Source: JBDTNL01 sp039933785 (GTDB lineage Bacteria; Acidobacteriota; Thermoanaerobaculia; Multivoradales; JAGPDF01). Taken from it: a DNA stretch of 64,000 nucleotides. Below, in pieces: positions 53,458 through 63,765 of the stretch (position 1 is its first letter; the number at the start of each line of letters is the position of its first letter). Under the pieces are notes generated by a model. That model saw nothing but the letters and a program-made list of their open reading frames with translations. It ran no database searches and was not told the origin of the DNA. The position numbers were made by a program, and so were the translations under genes. The stretch covers positions 6,625 through 70,624 of the forward strand of contig JBDTNL010000012.1 of assembly GCA_039933785.1 (NCBI GenBank). Reading direction: 5' to 3'.

Positions 53458-54347
53458 TTCTTCCGCGCCTTGGCGGACTGCATCAACCAGACGTAGCCAT
53501 CTTCCAGGCTGGGCCGCGCGGCCTGGGCGTTCGGATGTCCTTCGATACTCCGGCCCACGAACCGGTACTGAATGCTATCGCTGAGGTGAAGCATCGAGAC
53601 GATGGTGAGGCCGTCTCTGGGCTCTACCATCTCCGTCGTTGTCACACTCCAGACATGACCCTCCGCGGCCTCGGTGAGTTCGGCCGGAGTTCCCCGAAAC
53701 ACCAGTCGCCCCTGCGACAGCACAGCGATATCACGGCAGGTCTGGCCGATGTCCTCGACAATGTGGGTGGAAAGAATGACCGTTCGATCGCCCGCGAGCC
53801 TGACCAGCAAGTTGCGAAAGCGGATACGTTCCTCGGGATCGAGCCCGGCAGTGGGTTCGTCGACGATCAGCACCTTCGGATCGTTGACCAGAGCTTGCGC
53901 GATGCCAACACGGCGCTTCATGCCGCCGGAGAAGCCCTTGATCTTGCGCTCAGCAGAATCTTCGAGCGCGACCATCTTGAGCACCTCGGCGACTCGCTGT
54001 GCGCGCTGATGCCGGTCATCCATGCCCTTGAGGATCGCCATGTAGTCGACGAACTGCTCGGCCGTGAGCTCGAGATACATGCCGAGCTCCTGCGGCAGAT
54101 ACCCTAGGACGGACTTCGCGGCGCGCCTGCCGGCCTCGGTCGCCAGATTCTGCTCGGCGACGTGGAGCGTGCCCGCGCTCGGATGGACGATGCCGGCGAG
54201 GATTCGAATCAACGTGGTCTTGCCGGCACCGTTCGGGCCGAGCAGACCGAACATGCCGGGCCCGATGCGCATGTCGACGCCGTCGAGAGCGCGGCTGGCC
54301 TTTCGGCCGCGGCCATACGTCTTGCAGATGCCGTTCACTTCGATCAT
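53454..54347 (-). CDS. ABC-2 type exporter ATP-binding protein
   Basis: 297 residues. Complete ATPase: LLGPNGAGKTTLIRILAG, FSGGMKRRVGIAQALV, VLIVDEPTAGLDPEER and the H-loop ILSTHIVED. A C-terminal 70-residue extension is typical of ABC-2 exporters. GGAG lies seven bases before the ATG. It is the last of three minus-strand genes with two permeases; the product would be an inner-membrane exporter of unknown substrate. Confidence 0.93.
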   Translation of the reverse strand: MIEVNGICKTYGRGRKASRALDGVDMRIGPGMFGLLGPNGAGKTTLIRILAGIVHPSAGTLHVAEQNLATEAGRRAAKSVLGYLPQELGMYLELTAEQFVDYMAILKGMDDRHQRAQRVAEVLKMVALEDSAERKIKGFSGGMKRRVGIAQALVNDPKVLIVDEPTAGLDPEERIRFRNLLVRLAGDRTVILSTHIVEDIGQTCRDIAVLSQGRLVFRGTPAELTEAAEGHVWSVTTTEMVEPRDGLTIVSMLHLSDSIQYRFVGRSIEGHPNAQAARPSLEDGYVWLMQSAKARKN

Positions 54348-54361
54348 TCACATACTCCGCT

Positions 54362-55021
54362 CTAGAGAAACCGTTCCTGCCGGTGTAGCAGCGCCCACGC
54401 GCCAAGCAGAAGCGCCACCGAAACGACCAGCAAGACGACTCGGTTCATCAGCAGGTCATTTCCCGCGGACCCGAAGACGCCCATGAACAGGAAGACGTAC
54501 TTGCCGTTGAGCTCGAACCAGCTCTTCATCGTCAGTTGAACCAGCCAGAGAGCGCCCGCCAGGAACGCTCCTACCGCCGACTGCGCGCCAGCAAGCGATC
54601 CGAAGGTTGCGACCGCGATCAGGGCAAGGGTCGGAGTGAACCAGACGAGCTGGAGACCGAGGAGTCCTCCGAGCGGCGACAGATCGACGCGGAGCGCGTA
54701 GACAACGACCTCGAACCCCAGCGCCGATAGCGTTTGCACGCCGAGGATCAAGCCCAACCGCGTGCCGAGCGTCTCGGCTGCCGACAGCGGAGTCGCGAAC
54801 CGCAGCTCGATGGCTGGGTCGTCGAGCACCGCATAGGCGGCTGCGATCCCGCCGAGCAGGGGCACCATGAATCCAAGATAAGCCCGGGCGAGGTTGAAAC
54901 GGATCGCCGGATGTCGCATGAACACGCTGATGAAAACAAAGAGCGCCAGGAAGGCGATCGGGAACCACAACTGCTCTCGCCGATAGGTGAGCCAGGTGTA
55001 TTTCAGCGCGGACCGATTCAT
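54362..55021 (-). CDS. ABC-2 type permease subunit
   Basis: 219 residues with about six membrane helices and no ATPase motif. Overlaps the upstream permease gene (ATGA) and precedes the ATPase gene by 14 bases, so it is part of the same exporter. A short arginine-rich N-terminus (YTWLTYRREQLWFPI) leads into the first helix. Confidence 0.82.
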   Translation of the reverse strand: MNRSALKYTWLTYRREQLWFPIAFLALFVFISVFMRHPAIRFNLARAYLGFMVPLLGGIAAAYAVLDDPAIELRFATPLSAAETLGTRLGLILGVQTLSALGFEVVVYALRVDLSPLGGLLGLQLVWFTPTLALIAVATFGSLAGAQSAVGAFLAGALWLVQLTMKSWFELNGKYVFLFMGVFGSAGNDLLMNRVVLLVVSVALLLGAWALLHRQERFL

Positions 55022-55812
55022 GCGAGTCGCGCCCGGCGCGCAAGGAGGCGTTCAACCAATACGAGCAGGACGACAACCGAGCCACCAAGCACTGCCAGGT
55101 TCAGCGTCGCATCGTGGGCGGAATAGATCAGCGGCTCCTTGTTCGTCAACGAAGCACGGCCGTGAAAGAAGCCTTGCAGGGCGAACACTCCGCTCGGCGT
55201 CAACAGCGTTCCGTTGAGAGTCGGGAACAGTTTCGGCGGAATGAAATTCGCCCAAAACCAATACCCGGTGAACAGAATCTGGAAGATGCTGGTCGGCATC
55301 ACCAGCGGGCAGGCGAGGGAGAACGCCACCACGAATGCGAACGCCGGGATGGTGATCACCGCGAAGGCGACGGGCTGCGCCATCAATATCGCGCTGGGAG
55401 CGTGCCCAATCCCGATCATCACGCCCACGATGACCATCACCCAGACGAACACCGGCAGGAGCACCGAGGCGAGCACGCCAAAATACTTGGCAAGCACGTA
55501 CTGAGCCGACCGGAGGGGCGTGCTCTCCTGCAACTCCCGGAGTCCGAGACGGTAGTCGCGTTGCATGCGGTCGGCGCAAAGTATCCCCACGGCTACCGGG
55601 AAATAGACATTGAGCGCAACCATGAACCGGCCGGCCACGGGCCAAAGCTGCGCGGAAGAGATCACTTCACCCTTCACCATTTCCCCGATCGGCGGCGGCG
55701 AGAACAGCAGGACCGTATAGAACACGAACAGCGCTCCATAGGCAAACCACAGGCCGCGGCGACGAATCGACATCCCAAACTCGTGACGCAAAAGGCCCGT
55801 GAACACTGACAT
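55018..55812 (-). CDS. ABC-2 type permease subunit
   Basis: 264 residues with six predicted helices and a large first extracytoplasmic loop after FVFYTVLLFSPPPIGEM. It opens the three-gene exporter unit and has GGGAG seven bases before the ATG. The two unequal permeases with one ATPase suggest a heterodimeric ABC-2 exporter. Upstream, between 55813 and 55959, lies only an 11-base tandem duplication and no other feature. Confidence 0.82.
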   Translation of the reverse strand: MSVFTGLLRHEFGMSIRRRGLWFAYGALFVFYTVLLFSPPPIGEMVKGEVISSAQLWPVAGRFMVALNVYFPVAVGILCADRMQRDYRLGLRELQESTPLRSAQYVLAKYFGVLASVLLPVFVWVMVIVGVMIGIGHAPSAILMAQPVAFAVITIPAFAFVVAFSLACPLVMPTSIFQILFTGYWFWANFIPPKLFPTLNGTLLTPSGVFALQGFFHGRASLTNKEPLIYSAHDATLNLAVLGGSVVVLLVLVERLLARRARLA

Positions 55813-55889
55813 GCAGGTCTCCCAGAGGTCGCGTCAGGACGCGAGTTTGGCTCGGCTAGAGGTAAGAACGCCTGTGGAGCGCGATTCTC

Positions 55890-55911
55890 AACGAGGTGCC
55901 AACGAGGTGCC
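55890..55911. repeat. 11-base tandem duplication
   Basis: AACGAGGTGCC occurs twice in direct tandem (55890-55900 and 55901-55911), with GCGATTC on both sides (55881-55887 and 55914-55920). Too short to classify. Confidence 0.6.
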
Positions 55912-55959
55912 AGGCGATTCGGGCCGGAAGGATCGGCTGTAGCTCGCCGCCCGAGCCGG

Positions 55960-58900
55960 CTAACGTACCTCGATCGGACTCTCCACCCCGGCGAGCGCTT
56001 CAACCGTCGTCGACCAAACACGGCCGTCTGCGGCCACCACGCGCACGGTCCAAGAGCCTGGTGGCACGCCATCGATCGTGGTCGTCCCGTAGCCGAGATT
56101 CCAGGTCGAGCGCACATCGCTCCAGCCCGGCGCGCGAAAGTCACGGCCACCGTTTGAGAGAGACGCCTTCGCCGGAGTGCTGCCGGAGTCCAGCTCTGGT
56201 ACATGAACAACCAACCGAGCCCCAGCCTGCAGGCGAACTGGGGTCGCGGGGCCGCCAGCGACGGCAGTGAAATCCGCAACAGCAGTCCCGACGGCATTCA
56301 GCAGGATTTCGTAGCGTCCCTTGGGCACGCTTTGGAAACGAACGCGACCCGTGTCCGTTGCTTGGACGATGCCGCCGGCAACAATGGCCCCGCTGTTGTC
56401 GAGGACTGCCGCGCTCACCGATGACGCGGGACCGGTTGGCGTGAGCACATCGAGGACCAAGCCGTCGGAGCGTTGCATTCGAAGCTCGGTCTCCGCGTCC
56501 TGGCCATTTTCGACCGTTACCGCCGCTTTCGCGCCGGCGTAGCCGGTGAGCTCGGCGCGAAGGTTCCACGTGCCGGTCGAGATGTCGGCGATGTAGAACA
56601 CCCCCTGCGAATCCGTGGTCGCGCTGACGGTGAAGAGGTTGGTCATGCGCGATGCGTCGGGAACTGCGGACTCGAGGGTCAGCATCGCGCCGCCAATCGG
56701 GCTGCCATCCTCGGCTTCGAGAACCCTGCCGTGCAGACTGCCCGAATCGAGCGCAATCTCGAGCGAGCTGTCTTCTCGCAAGTCGACCGTGTCGGTCCAG
56801 GAGCTGCCACGCCCCAGGACCGAGATGGTGTAGGTTCCAGGTTCGAGTCCGTCGAACCGAAAGCGGCCGTCGGCGTCGGTCTCTCCTGAGACCCGGGCGG
56901 AGACACTCTGGCCGGTGAGGAAGACGTTACCGGCGGCAAGCGGCGCGCCGCCGCGCAGGACATGGCCGGAGAGGCCGAGGCCCTTCCCGAACTCGAGATC
57001 GACTACCGTATCGGCGGCCGAATCGGCCACCGTCGTATGAGCCGTGGCTCGTCGGCCGCCTGGCACACTGGCCGACACGGACCAATCGCCGGAGGAAACG
57101 TCTCCGACGGTGTAGTGCCCCGTGGGCTCGACGATGCCCGGCAGCCAGGAGAACGCTCCGCCGAGTCGATGTGCCATGACACGCACATTCCCCAGCTCGT
57201 TGAGATCGAGACCGCGAAGGGCACCGACGATTCGACCGCCCTTGAGCAGCCGGAGCTCGAGGCCCGCGACAGGCGCGCCGGCGACCGTGAGTGGAGGGGT
57301 AGTGACGCTGGCGTAGCCGCCGAGGCTCGCGGTCAGGAGATATTTGCCATCGCGCACGTCGTTGAGCACGAAATGTCCATCGGGTTCGCTCGAAGCGGTT
57401 CGGCTCTCGCCGCCTCCAGACCGGCTGGCCGAGTAGAGGTCGACTCGCGCCTTGGCGAGCGGCTCTCCTTGTTCGCTCACGACCGAACCCGAAACCTCAA
57501 GCCCTGCTTGAAACCGCAGATCAAGCTCATTGTCGCCGGCCTTGATGTCCAGCTCTCGCGCCGTACGACCGCCTCGGGTGGGGGCCTGAGCGGAGATCGT
57601 GGCGTGTCCCGGTGCGGCGCCTGAGAGCAAGTACTTGCCGTCGCCATCGGTCCTGGCCCAGTTGGAGTACCCGGACCCTGCGCCAGGGTCCAATTCAACG
57701 GTCACCTGCGTGTCGGGGGATGGAGCCCCTGCCGAATCGAACACCGTTCCGTGCACGGTGCTCGCCGCGCGGAGCACCAACTCGACACCTCCGAGATCTC
57801 TGCCTGGAGGTACCCGCAGGTCCTCGATCCCCGAGAGCTGATAGCCCTCGAGCGAGGCCGACATGCTGTATTCCCCGACGGACACATCCGAGAACACGAA
57901 TTCGCCGTTGGAGCCGCTTCTGCCTTGCCACGTTCCTGAGTCCTGTGGGTAGCCTTCACGATACTTCGCTTCCAGGTAGACCAGGGCACTTGAAAGCGGC
58001 TTTGAGTCAACATCGAGCACGCGTCCTCGCACGTGGACGCGGGGCGCCATGACGATCCGTAGCGGCTTCTCGGACGGAACGACCACGCGCAGAACGGACG
58101 TATTGCTCCACCCGACGCGCTGCGCAAGTAGATCCACCGGTTTGCCCGCGGTGAGATCTTGAATGCGGAAGGCCCCGTCGGCATCAGTGACCGCCGCGGG
58201 TTCCGAGTCGAGCCCCTTTTCGGACGTGAGCACTTCGACCCCGGCCAACGGAGTGCCGGAGAGATCGACGACCGCGCCCTCGAGCACCGCGCCAGGCGAG
58301 AGGCGGACGGTACCGAAGTCGACCGCCGCGCCGGCGTTCATGGGCTGCACCACCGCGACTCCGGCGAGTCGCAGCGGAGCGAACCCCGAGGCCTCAACGA
58401 GAATGTCGTATGTGCCCAGAGCGAGGTGCTCCCACGCCACGCTCCCGTGAGTATCCGTCGGAGAAGCCGGCAACGGCTCCTTCGCGATTGGGATGCGACG
58501 GCCAGACTGAGCATCAAACGCGGTTGCTCGCAACTTGACGGACGCTTCTGCCACGGGCTTTCCACGCGGGTCCGCCACATGCAGCACGGCGTGTTCTCCC
58601 GGTGCCAGAACGATCGTTACCGGTGGCAGGCTGCTCGAAAGTGCCGGCGACCGCACTGGAGCCGCACTGGCGGCGTAGCCCGCATGACTGGCGCGCACTT
58701 GGTACGAGCCGTCCACCAACAGCCCACTGAGGCGAAAGTGCCCCACCGAGTCGCTGCGTGTCGACGGGTGACCGTCTCGCGCCACGAACCAGCTCACTCC
58801 GATGTCGGTCTCCACAACGACCTCGGCGCCGGAGATCGGTCGCTTCGCTTCGTCGATCACGCGCCCTTCGAGCGCCAGCACTGGCGCCAGGAGAAATGTC

Positions 58901-60051
58901 CGCCCACGCTCGCCTGTCATTCCCCAGTCGTTGACCGCGATGTGGCCGGCTGCCTGGGCCGAGATGCCGTTCGAGGTACTGAGCGACAAGCTGTAGCGCC
59001 CCTGTCCGTCCGTGCGAGAGAACTCGTCCGGCGCGCCCGGTTCCCAGACCAGCGCACCCGCCAGTGGAGTGCGCGTGCCCTTCTCGATCACCCGCCCTGA
59101 CGCCGTGACAAGAGCCTCCAGGCGTACGGAGTCGGCCGTCGGTCTCGCAGGATTCTCCGCGCTCGGTGGAGCGGCGGGTTGCGGATAGAGGTTGAGATCG
59201 AGAGGTTTCAGGCCCCGAGCCAGAAACCTCAGCGCGGCCTCGCCCGTCGAAGAGACGGGAACTGTGACGTCGCCGTCGGTGGCGGTCACGGCGAGGGGAA
59301 GCTCAGAACGCGTGTCGAGCACGACCGCTCCCGCCACGGCGTCGCCGTGCGGGCCGCGAACCGAGAAACGGTGTGACAACCCCGGGCGAAGAATCAGCGT
59401 AGCCGGGGCCGAGCCCGTCCCGGAGGCGATTCGCTCGCCCATAGCCTCGGCCGACGCCCGAGTGATGCCGTGCGCTCTTATCTCCAGGCGCTCTCCCGCA
59501 CTTCGCGGCAGGCGAGCCATGCCGTCCTTTCCGCTCGCCGCCAGGCGATCGACCTGGCTCCAGTGGGCGCTCCAGCGTCCCTCTGAGCTCCAACGACCCT
59601 TGGATCGTCCGCGCACCAACGCCCCAGCAACTGGGACCCCGCTGGCGTCCGTCACTTCGATCGACAACCCAACGTCGGAGTTCAGCCGAACCTCCTCCAG
59701 TGAGGTGTCTTCCAACAGCGGGTCGAGCGGCCACTCCATCGGCACAAAGCCTTCGGCGCGCACGATCACGGAGTAGAACCCAGTCGCCGGAGCATGGAGA
59801 AGGAAGGCACCGTCCGCTTGGGAGGCGGTTCTTGAAAGAGTCGGCGGTGTGAGCTTGCCCGCGAGTATTCGGCGGCTTCGCTCAAGCTCGCTTTCGGCTC
59901 CCACGAGCTCGACCAACACCCTGGGGATCGCCTTGCCGCTCGCGTCGAGGACGATCCCGCGAACGGCCAGACCTTCCGCAACCGCAGGCGCCGCCAAGAC
60001 CAACCCCGAAACCAACGCACACCCAAACCCCATGGTTCGCCAGCTGGTCAT
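55960..60051 (-). CDS. large exported protein of tandem carboxypeptidase-regulatory-like domains
   Basis: 1363 residues. A signal peptide (about 1-26, VLAAPAVAEG) is followed by about a dozen beta-sandwich units. Each starts with a pattern like VRGIVLDASGKAIPRVLVEL or VRGRVLDVDSKPLSSALVYL, the CarboxypepD_reg fold. Stretches with SGQV-type and D-rich turns separate them. There is no visible catalytic domain, LPxTG motif or autotransporter barrel, and the last repeat ends at the C-terminus. It is probably a surface or periplasmic binding or scaffold protein. The ATG follows a GC-rich region with a palindrome and a candidate promoter. Confidence 0.85.
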   Translation of the reverse strand: MTSWRTMGFGCALVSGLVLAAPAVAEGLAVRGIVLDASGKAIPRVLVELVGAESELERSRRILAGKLTPPTLSRTASQADGAFLLHAPATGFYSVIVRAEGFVPMEWPLDPLLEDTSLEEVRLNSDVGLSIEVTDASGVPVAGALVRGRSKGRWSSEGRWSAHWSQVDRLAASGKDGMARLPRSAGERLEIRAHGITRASAEAMGERIASGTGSAPATLILRPGLSHRFSVRGPHGDAVAGAVVLDTRSELPLAVTATDGDVTVPVSSTGEAALRFLARGLKPLDLNLYPQPAAPPSAENPARPTADSVRLEALVTASGRVIEKGTRTPLAGALVWEPGAPDEFSRTDGQGRYSLSLSTSNGISAQAAGHIAVNDWGMTGERGRTFLLAPVLALEGRVIDEAKRPISGAEVVVETDIGVSWFVARDGHPSTRSDSVGHFRLSGLLVDGSYQVRASHAGYAASAAPVRSPALSSSLPPVTIVLAPGEHAVLHVADPRGKPVAEASVKLRATAFDAQSGRRIPIAKEPLPASPTDTHGSVAWEHLALGTYDILVEASGFAPLRLAGVAVVQPMNAGAAVDFGTVRLSPGAVLEGAVVDLSGTPLAGVEVLTSEKGLDSEPAAVTDADGAFRIQDLTAGKPVDLLAQRVGWSNTSVLRVVVPSEKPLRIVMAPRVHVRGRVLDVDSKPLSSALVYLEAKYREGYPQDSGTWQGRSGSNGEFVFSDVSVGEYSMSASLEGYQLSGIEDLRVPPGRDLGGVELVLRAASTVHGTVFDSAGAPSPDTQVTVELDPGAGSGYSNWARTDGDGKYLLSGAAPGHATISAQAPTRGGRTARELDIKAGDNELDLRFQAGLEVSGSVVSEQGEPLAKARVDLYSASRSGGGESRTASSEPDGHFVLNDVRDGKYLLTASLGGYASVTTPPLTVAGAPVAGLELRLLKGGRIVGALRGLDLNELGNVRVMAHRLGGAFSWLPGIVEPTGHYTVGDVSSGDWSVSASVPGGRRATAHTTVADSAADTVVDLEFGKGLGLSGHVLRGGAPLAAGNVFLTGQSVSARVSGETDADGRFRFDGLEPGTYTISVLGRGSSWTDTVDLREDSSLEIALDSGSLHGRVLEAEDGSPIGGAMLTLESAVPDASRMTNLFTVSATTDSQGVFYIADISTGTWNLRAELTGYAGAKAAVTVENGQDAETELRMQRSDGLVLDVLTPTGPASSVSAAVLDNSGAIVAGGIVQATDTGRVRFQSVPKGRYEILLNAVGTAVADFTAVAGGPATPVRLQAGARLVVHVPELDSGSTPAKASLSNGGRDFRAPGWSDVRSTWNLGYGTTTIDGVPPGSWTVRVVAADGRVWSTTVEALAGVESPIEVR

Positions 60052-60076
60052 GGATCGGCGCCTCCGGCGCGTTTCA

Positions 60077-60093
60077 CGTATTCAATGAATACG
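60077..60093. promoter_or_regulatory. palindromic operator candidate
   Basis: CGTATTCA-A-TGAATACG, eight-base perfect arms around one base, 26 bases upstream of the 1363-residue gene. It overlaps the -10 of a candidate minus-strand promoter (TAGACA at 60115-60110, 18-base spacer, TATTCA at 60091-60086). A repressor binding there would block transcription. Confidence 0.5.
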
Positions 60094-60129
60094 ACGCCAG
60101 CGTACTTCCTGTCTACGACGAGAAGCCGT

Positions 60130-61812
<1,683 letters not shown>

Positions 61813-61867
61813 CGGTTCTCCTTTGCGTTCAGCCATTGGGGCGAGTGTAAACGGTTTGCGAGTCTCG

Positions 61868-62443
61868 ATGCCTCTTGATGAGTACATGACCGTCACTGAC
61901 GCCGCCGGGGCCCCCGGGGTCTCGGGATCAAACCTGCTCCTCGAGTCGCGAAACGCGGGCTGGGTTCGAGCCGCGGCGAGCGGTGACCGCGAGGCCTTCG
62001 GCCTGCTGGTGGAGGCTCATTGGGCAGGCCTGGTGGCGCTGGCCCGCAGTGTGCTCGCGGGGAGGAATGAAGGCGAGGACGTTGTGCAGGACGCGCTCGT
62101 TCTCGCCTGGCAGAGGCTAGCTACGCTGCGCGACCCCGAACGCTTCCCGGTCTGGGTCCGCCGGATCGTGGTGCGCGGCTGCCTACGATTCTTGCGACAG
62201 TCCCGCAAGCTATCCGAATTGCCCGACCTGATGGTCACCCCGCCGACGGGTGTGGATCGCGTGGATCTGCAACGAGCGCTGCGCATGCTGTCTCCGCGTC
62301 AGCGAGCGGTCATGCATCTGACCGCCGAGGGGCGAAGCGACACCGAGATCGCGGGCATCCTGGGCATCTTCCCTTCGACCGCGCGCGTTCACCGCTCTCG
62401 CGCTGCGCGGAGGCTCCGGCAAATCCTGGGAGGCGAACCATGA
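61868..62443 (+). CDS. ECF-type RNA polymerase sigma factor
   Basis: 191 residues. Region 2 (about 40-105: LLVEAHWAGLVALARSVLAG, DVVQDALVLAWQRLATLRD) and region 4 (LSPRQRAVMHLTAEGRSDTEIAGILGI...) are complete. ATG at 61868 is used; another in-frame ATG lies six codons on. Overlaps the next gene (ATGA), which encodes a tiny membrane protein, so this is a sigma/anti-sigma type unit followed by two exported proteins. Confidence 0.88.
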   Translation: MPLDEYMTVTDAAGAPGVSGSNLLLESRNAGWVRAAASGDREAFGLLVEAHWAGLVALARSVLAGRNEGEDVVQDALVLAWQRLATLRDPERFPVWVRRIVVRGCLRFLRQSRKLSELPDLMVTPPTGVDRVDLQRALRMLSPRQRAVMHLTAEGRSDTEIAGILGIFPSTARVHRSRAARRLRQILGGEP

Positions 62444-62763
62444 GCGACCGCTTCGACGCCGAACTCTTGCGGTGGGCGCGCAAGCCAGGACGTGTGACCG
62501 CGGAGCAAGCGCGCGCCTCGGTCCTAGTACGCCTTGCAGGGCAAGAGCGCCGGGTGGCAAGGCGTTTGTGGCCGGCCATAGCGGCGGCGGCGGCGCTCCT
62601 TCTTGGGCTCACTGCAGGCCTACGCGAGCCGCCGGCGGTACTCGACTCTTCTGCTCGAAGGCCGGCCGCAGCCGCACACGACGGTGTGGTCGTGCTCCGT
62701 CTGAGCTCCGGCACCATGGTCTTTGTAGCCCTGCCCGCGCGTCGCGCGCACGGCGTTTCCTGA
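62440..62763 (+). CDS. small single-pass membrane protein, putative anti-sigma factor
   Basis: 107 residues. A basic cytosolic N-terminus (about 1-42), one helix (AIAAAAALLLGLTAGL, about 46-61), then a periplasmic tail of 45 residues. There is no zinc-finger cysteine or histidine pattern. The only basis for the anti-sigma label is its start, which overlaps the stop of the ECF sigma gene. Function is otherwise unknown. Confidence 0.5.
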   Translation: MSDRFDAELLRWARKPGRVTAEQARASVLVRLAGQERRVARRLWPAIAAAAALLLGLTAGLREPPAVLDSSARRPAAAAHDGVVVLRLSSGTMVFVALPARRAHGVS

Positions 62764-62775
62764 GGAAATCCACTC

Positions 62776-63333
62776 ATGACCACCCGCCCCTGTAGAAGCC
62801 TTGCTCTCGCCTTGACCCTGTTCGGCGCCATGGCCGCCGCGCCGTCCCCGTGCGTGGCGCATACTCCAGCCGACCCGGTGCTGTTGATGCGCTTCGCGTT
62901 CCTCGTCGGCACTGAGGGCCCCTCCGCGGCGCCCGCTTCGGCGGGAGTGCTCGCGCCACGCGACCTTCAGGCGTACTTGCAGAAGTGGGATTTCAATGCC
63001 GACCGCGAGGAAGTGCGACGGGTCTTTGCGCTCAACCACCTGACCGAGGTCGCCCGCCAGGCCACCGAGTTGCCGGCCAATGGGGGCAAAACTCAGGGTC
63101 TCTACACCTTGGCCAGCGGGCAGTACGAGATCCACATGTCCGTGATTCCGCTCGATCGTGACGTGCGCGTCGAGGCCGAGCTGTCGAAAAACGGGCAAGT
63201 TCTGTCGGCTCCCACGGTGCTCGTCAAACTGGGTGACGTTGCGGTCATCAGCACGGCCGAGGCCGGAGGCGGGAAACCGACGCTCTTCTTTGTCATCGAG
63301 ATCGAGCGCCGGAGCGTCGAGTCGCGTCCCTAG
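62776..63333 (+). CDS. exported protein of unknown function
   Basis: 185 residues. A signal peptide (about 1-28, SPCVAHTPAD) precedes a mostly beta domain. GLYTLASGQYEIHMSVIP and VRVEAELSKNGQVLSAP look like beta hairpins, and the last strand is KPTLFFVIEIERR. No family recognised. It lies 12 bases after the small membrane protein, in the sigma-factor transcript, so it is likely part of that regulon. Confidence 0.55.
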   Translation: MTTRPCRSLALALTLFGAMAAAPSPCVAHTPADPVLLMRFAFLVGTEGPSAAPASAGVLAPRDLQAYLQKWDFNADREEVRRVFALNHLTEVARQATELPANGGKTQGLYTLASGQYEIHMSVIPLDRDVRVEAELSKNGQVLSAPTVLVKLGDVAVISTAEAGGGKPTLFFVIEIERRSVESRP

Positions 63334-63387
63334 TGCCGCAGGAAGTCCCTGTGCCGCGGGGTTTCATGGCGTGGAAGGAGAACCACC

Positions 63388-63717
63388 ATGAAGATTCGAT
63401 CCGCAATCGGCAGTCTGATTCTGGGAGCGGCGCTGGCCGCCTCCTTCACGCTCGCAGCTCCTGCAGAGGCCGGCGTCCGCATCGGCGTGCACGTCGGCAT
63501 CGCGCGACCCGCGCTTCGGCGCGAGGTCGCCGCAGTGCGTCCGAGCTCGCACCATGTCTGGGTGGCCGGGTATTGGCACTGGCCTGAAGGCGGCCGCGAG
63601 TGGGCCTGGGTTGGCGGCGCCTGGACCCTGCCGCCGCATGCCCACGCGACCTGGGTCGGACCGCGCTACGTGCGTCGCGACGGCGAGTGGGTCTACACCA
63701 GCGGCTACTGGCGCTGA
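63388..63717 (+). CDS. YXWGXW repeat-containing exported protein
   Basis: 109 residues. A signal peptide (about 1-28, AAPAEAG) precedes a Trp/Tyr-rich region with HHVWVAGYWHWPEGG, WAWVGGAWTLPP and WVYTSGYWR, matching the YXWGXW beta-repeat family of surface proteins. Probably folds as a small beta structure at the cell surface; role unknown. AAGGAG precedes the ATG. Confidence 0.8.
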   Translation: MKIRSAIGSLILGAALAASFTLAAPAEAGVRIGVHVGIARPALRREVAAVRPSSHHVWVAGYWHWPEGGREWAWVGGAWTLPPHAHATWVGPRYVRRDGEWVYTSGYWR

Positions 63718-63738
63718 CGAACGCCCGACCCCCCATCA

Positions 63739-63765
63739 CGCGGCGATCCGGGTAGGATCGCCGCG
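63739..63765 (+). promoter_or_regulatory. hairpin abutting a start codon
   Basis: CGCGGCGATCC-GGGTA-GGATCGCCGCG, an 11-pair stem with a five-base loop. The right arm ends at 63765 and the ATG follows at once. The loop and arm contain TAGGAT and the AGGA ribosome-site candidate, so the hairpin would hide them in RNA. No T-run follows. Confidence 0.6.
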
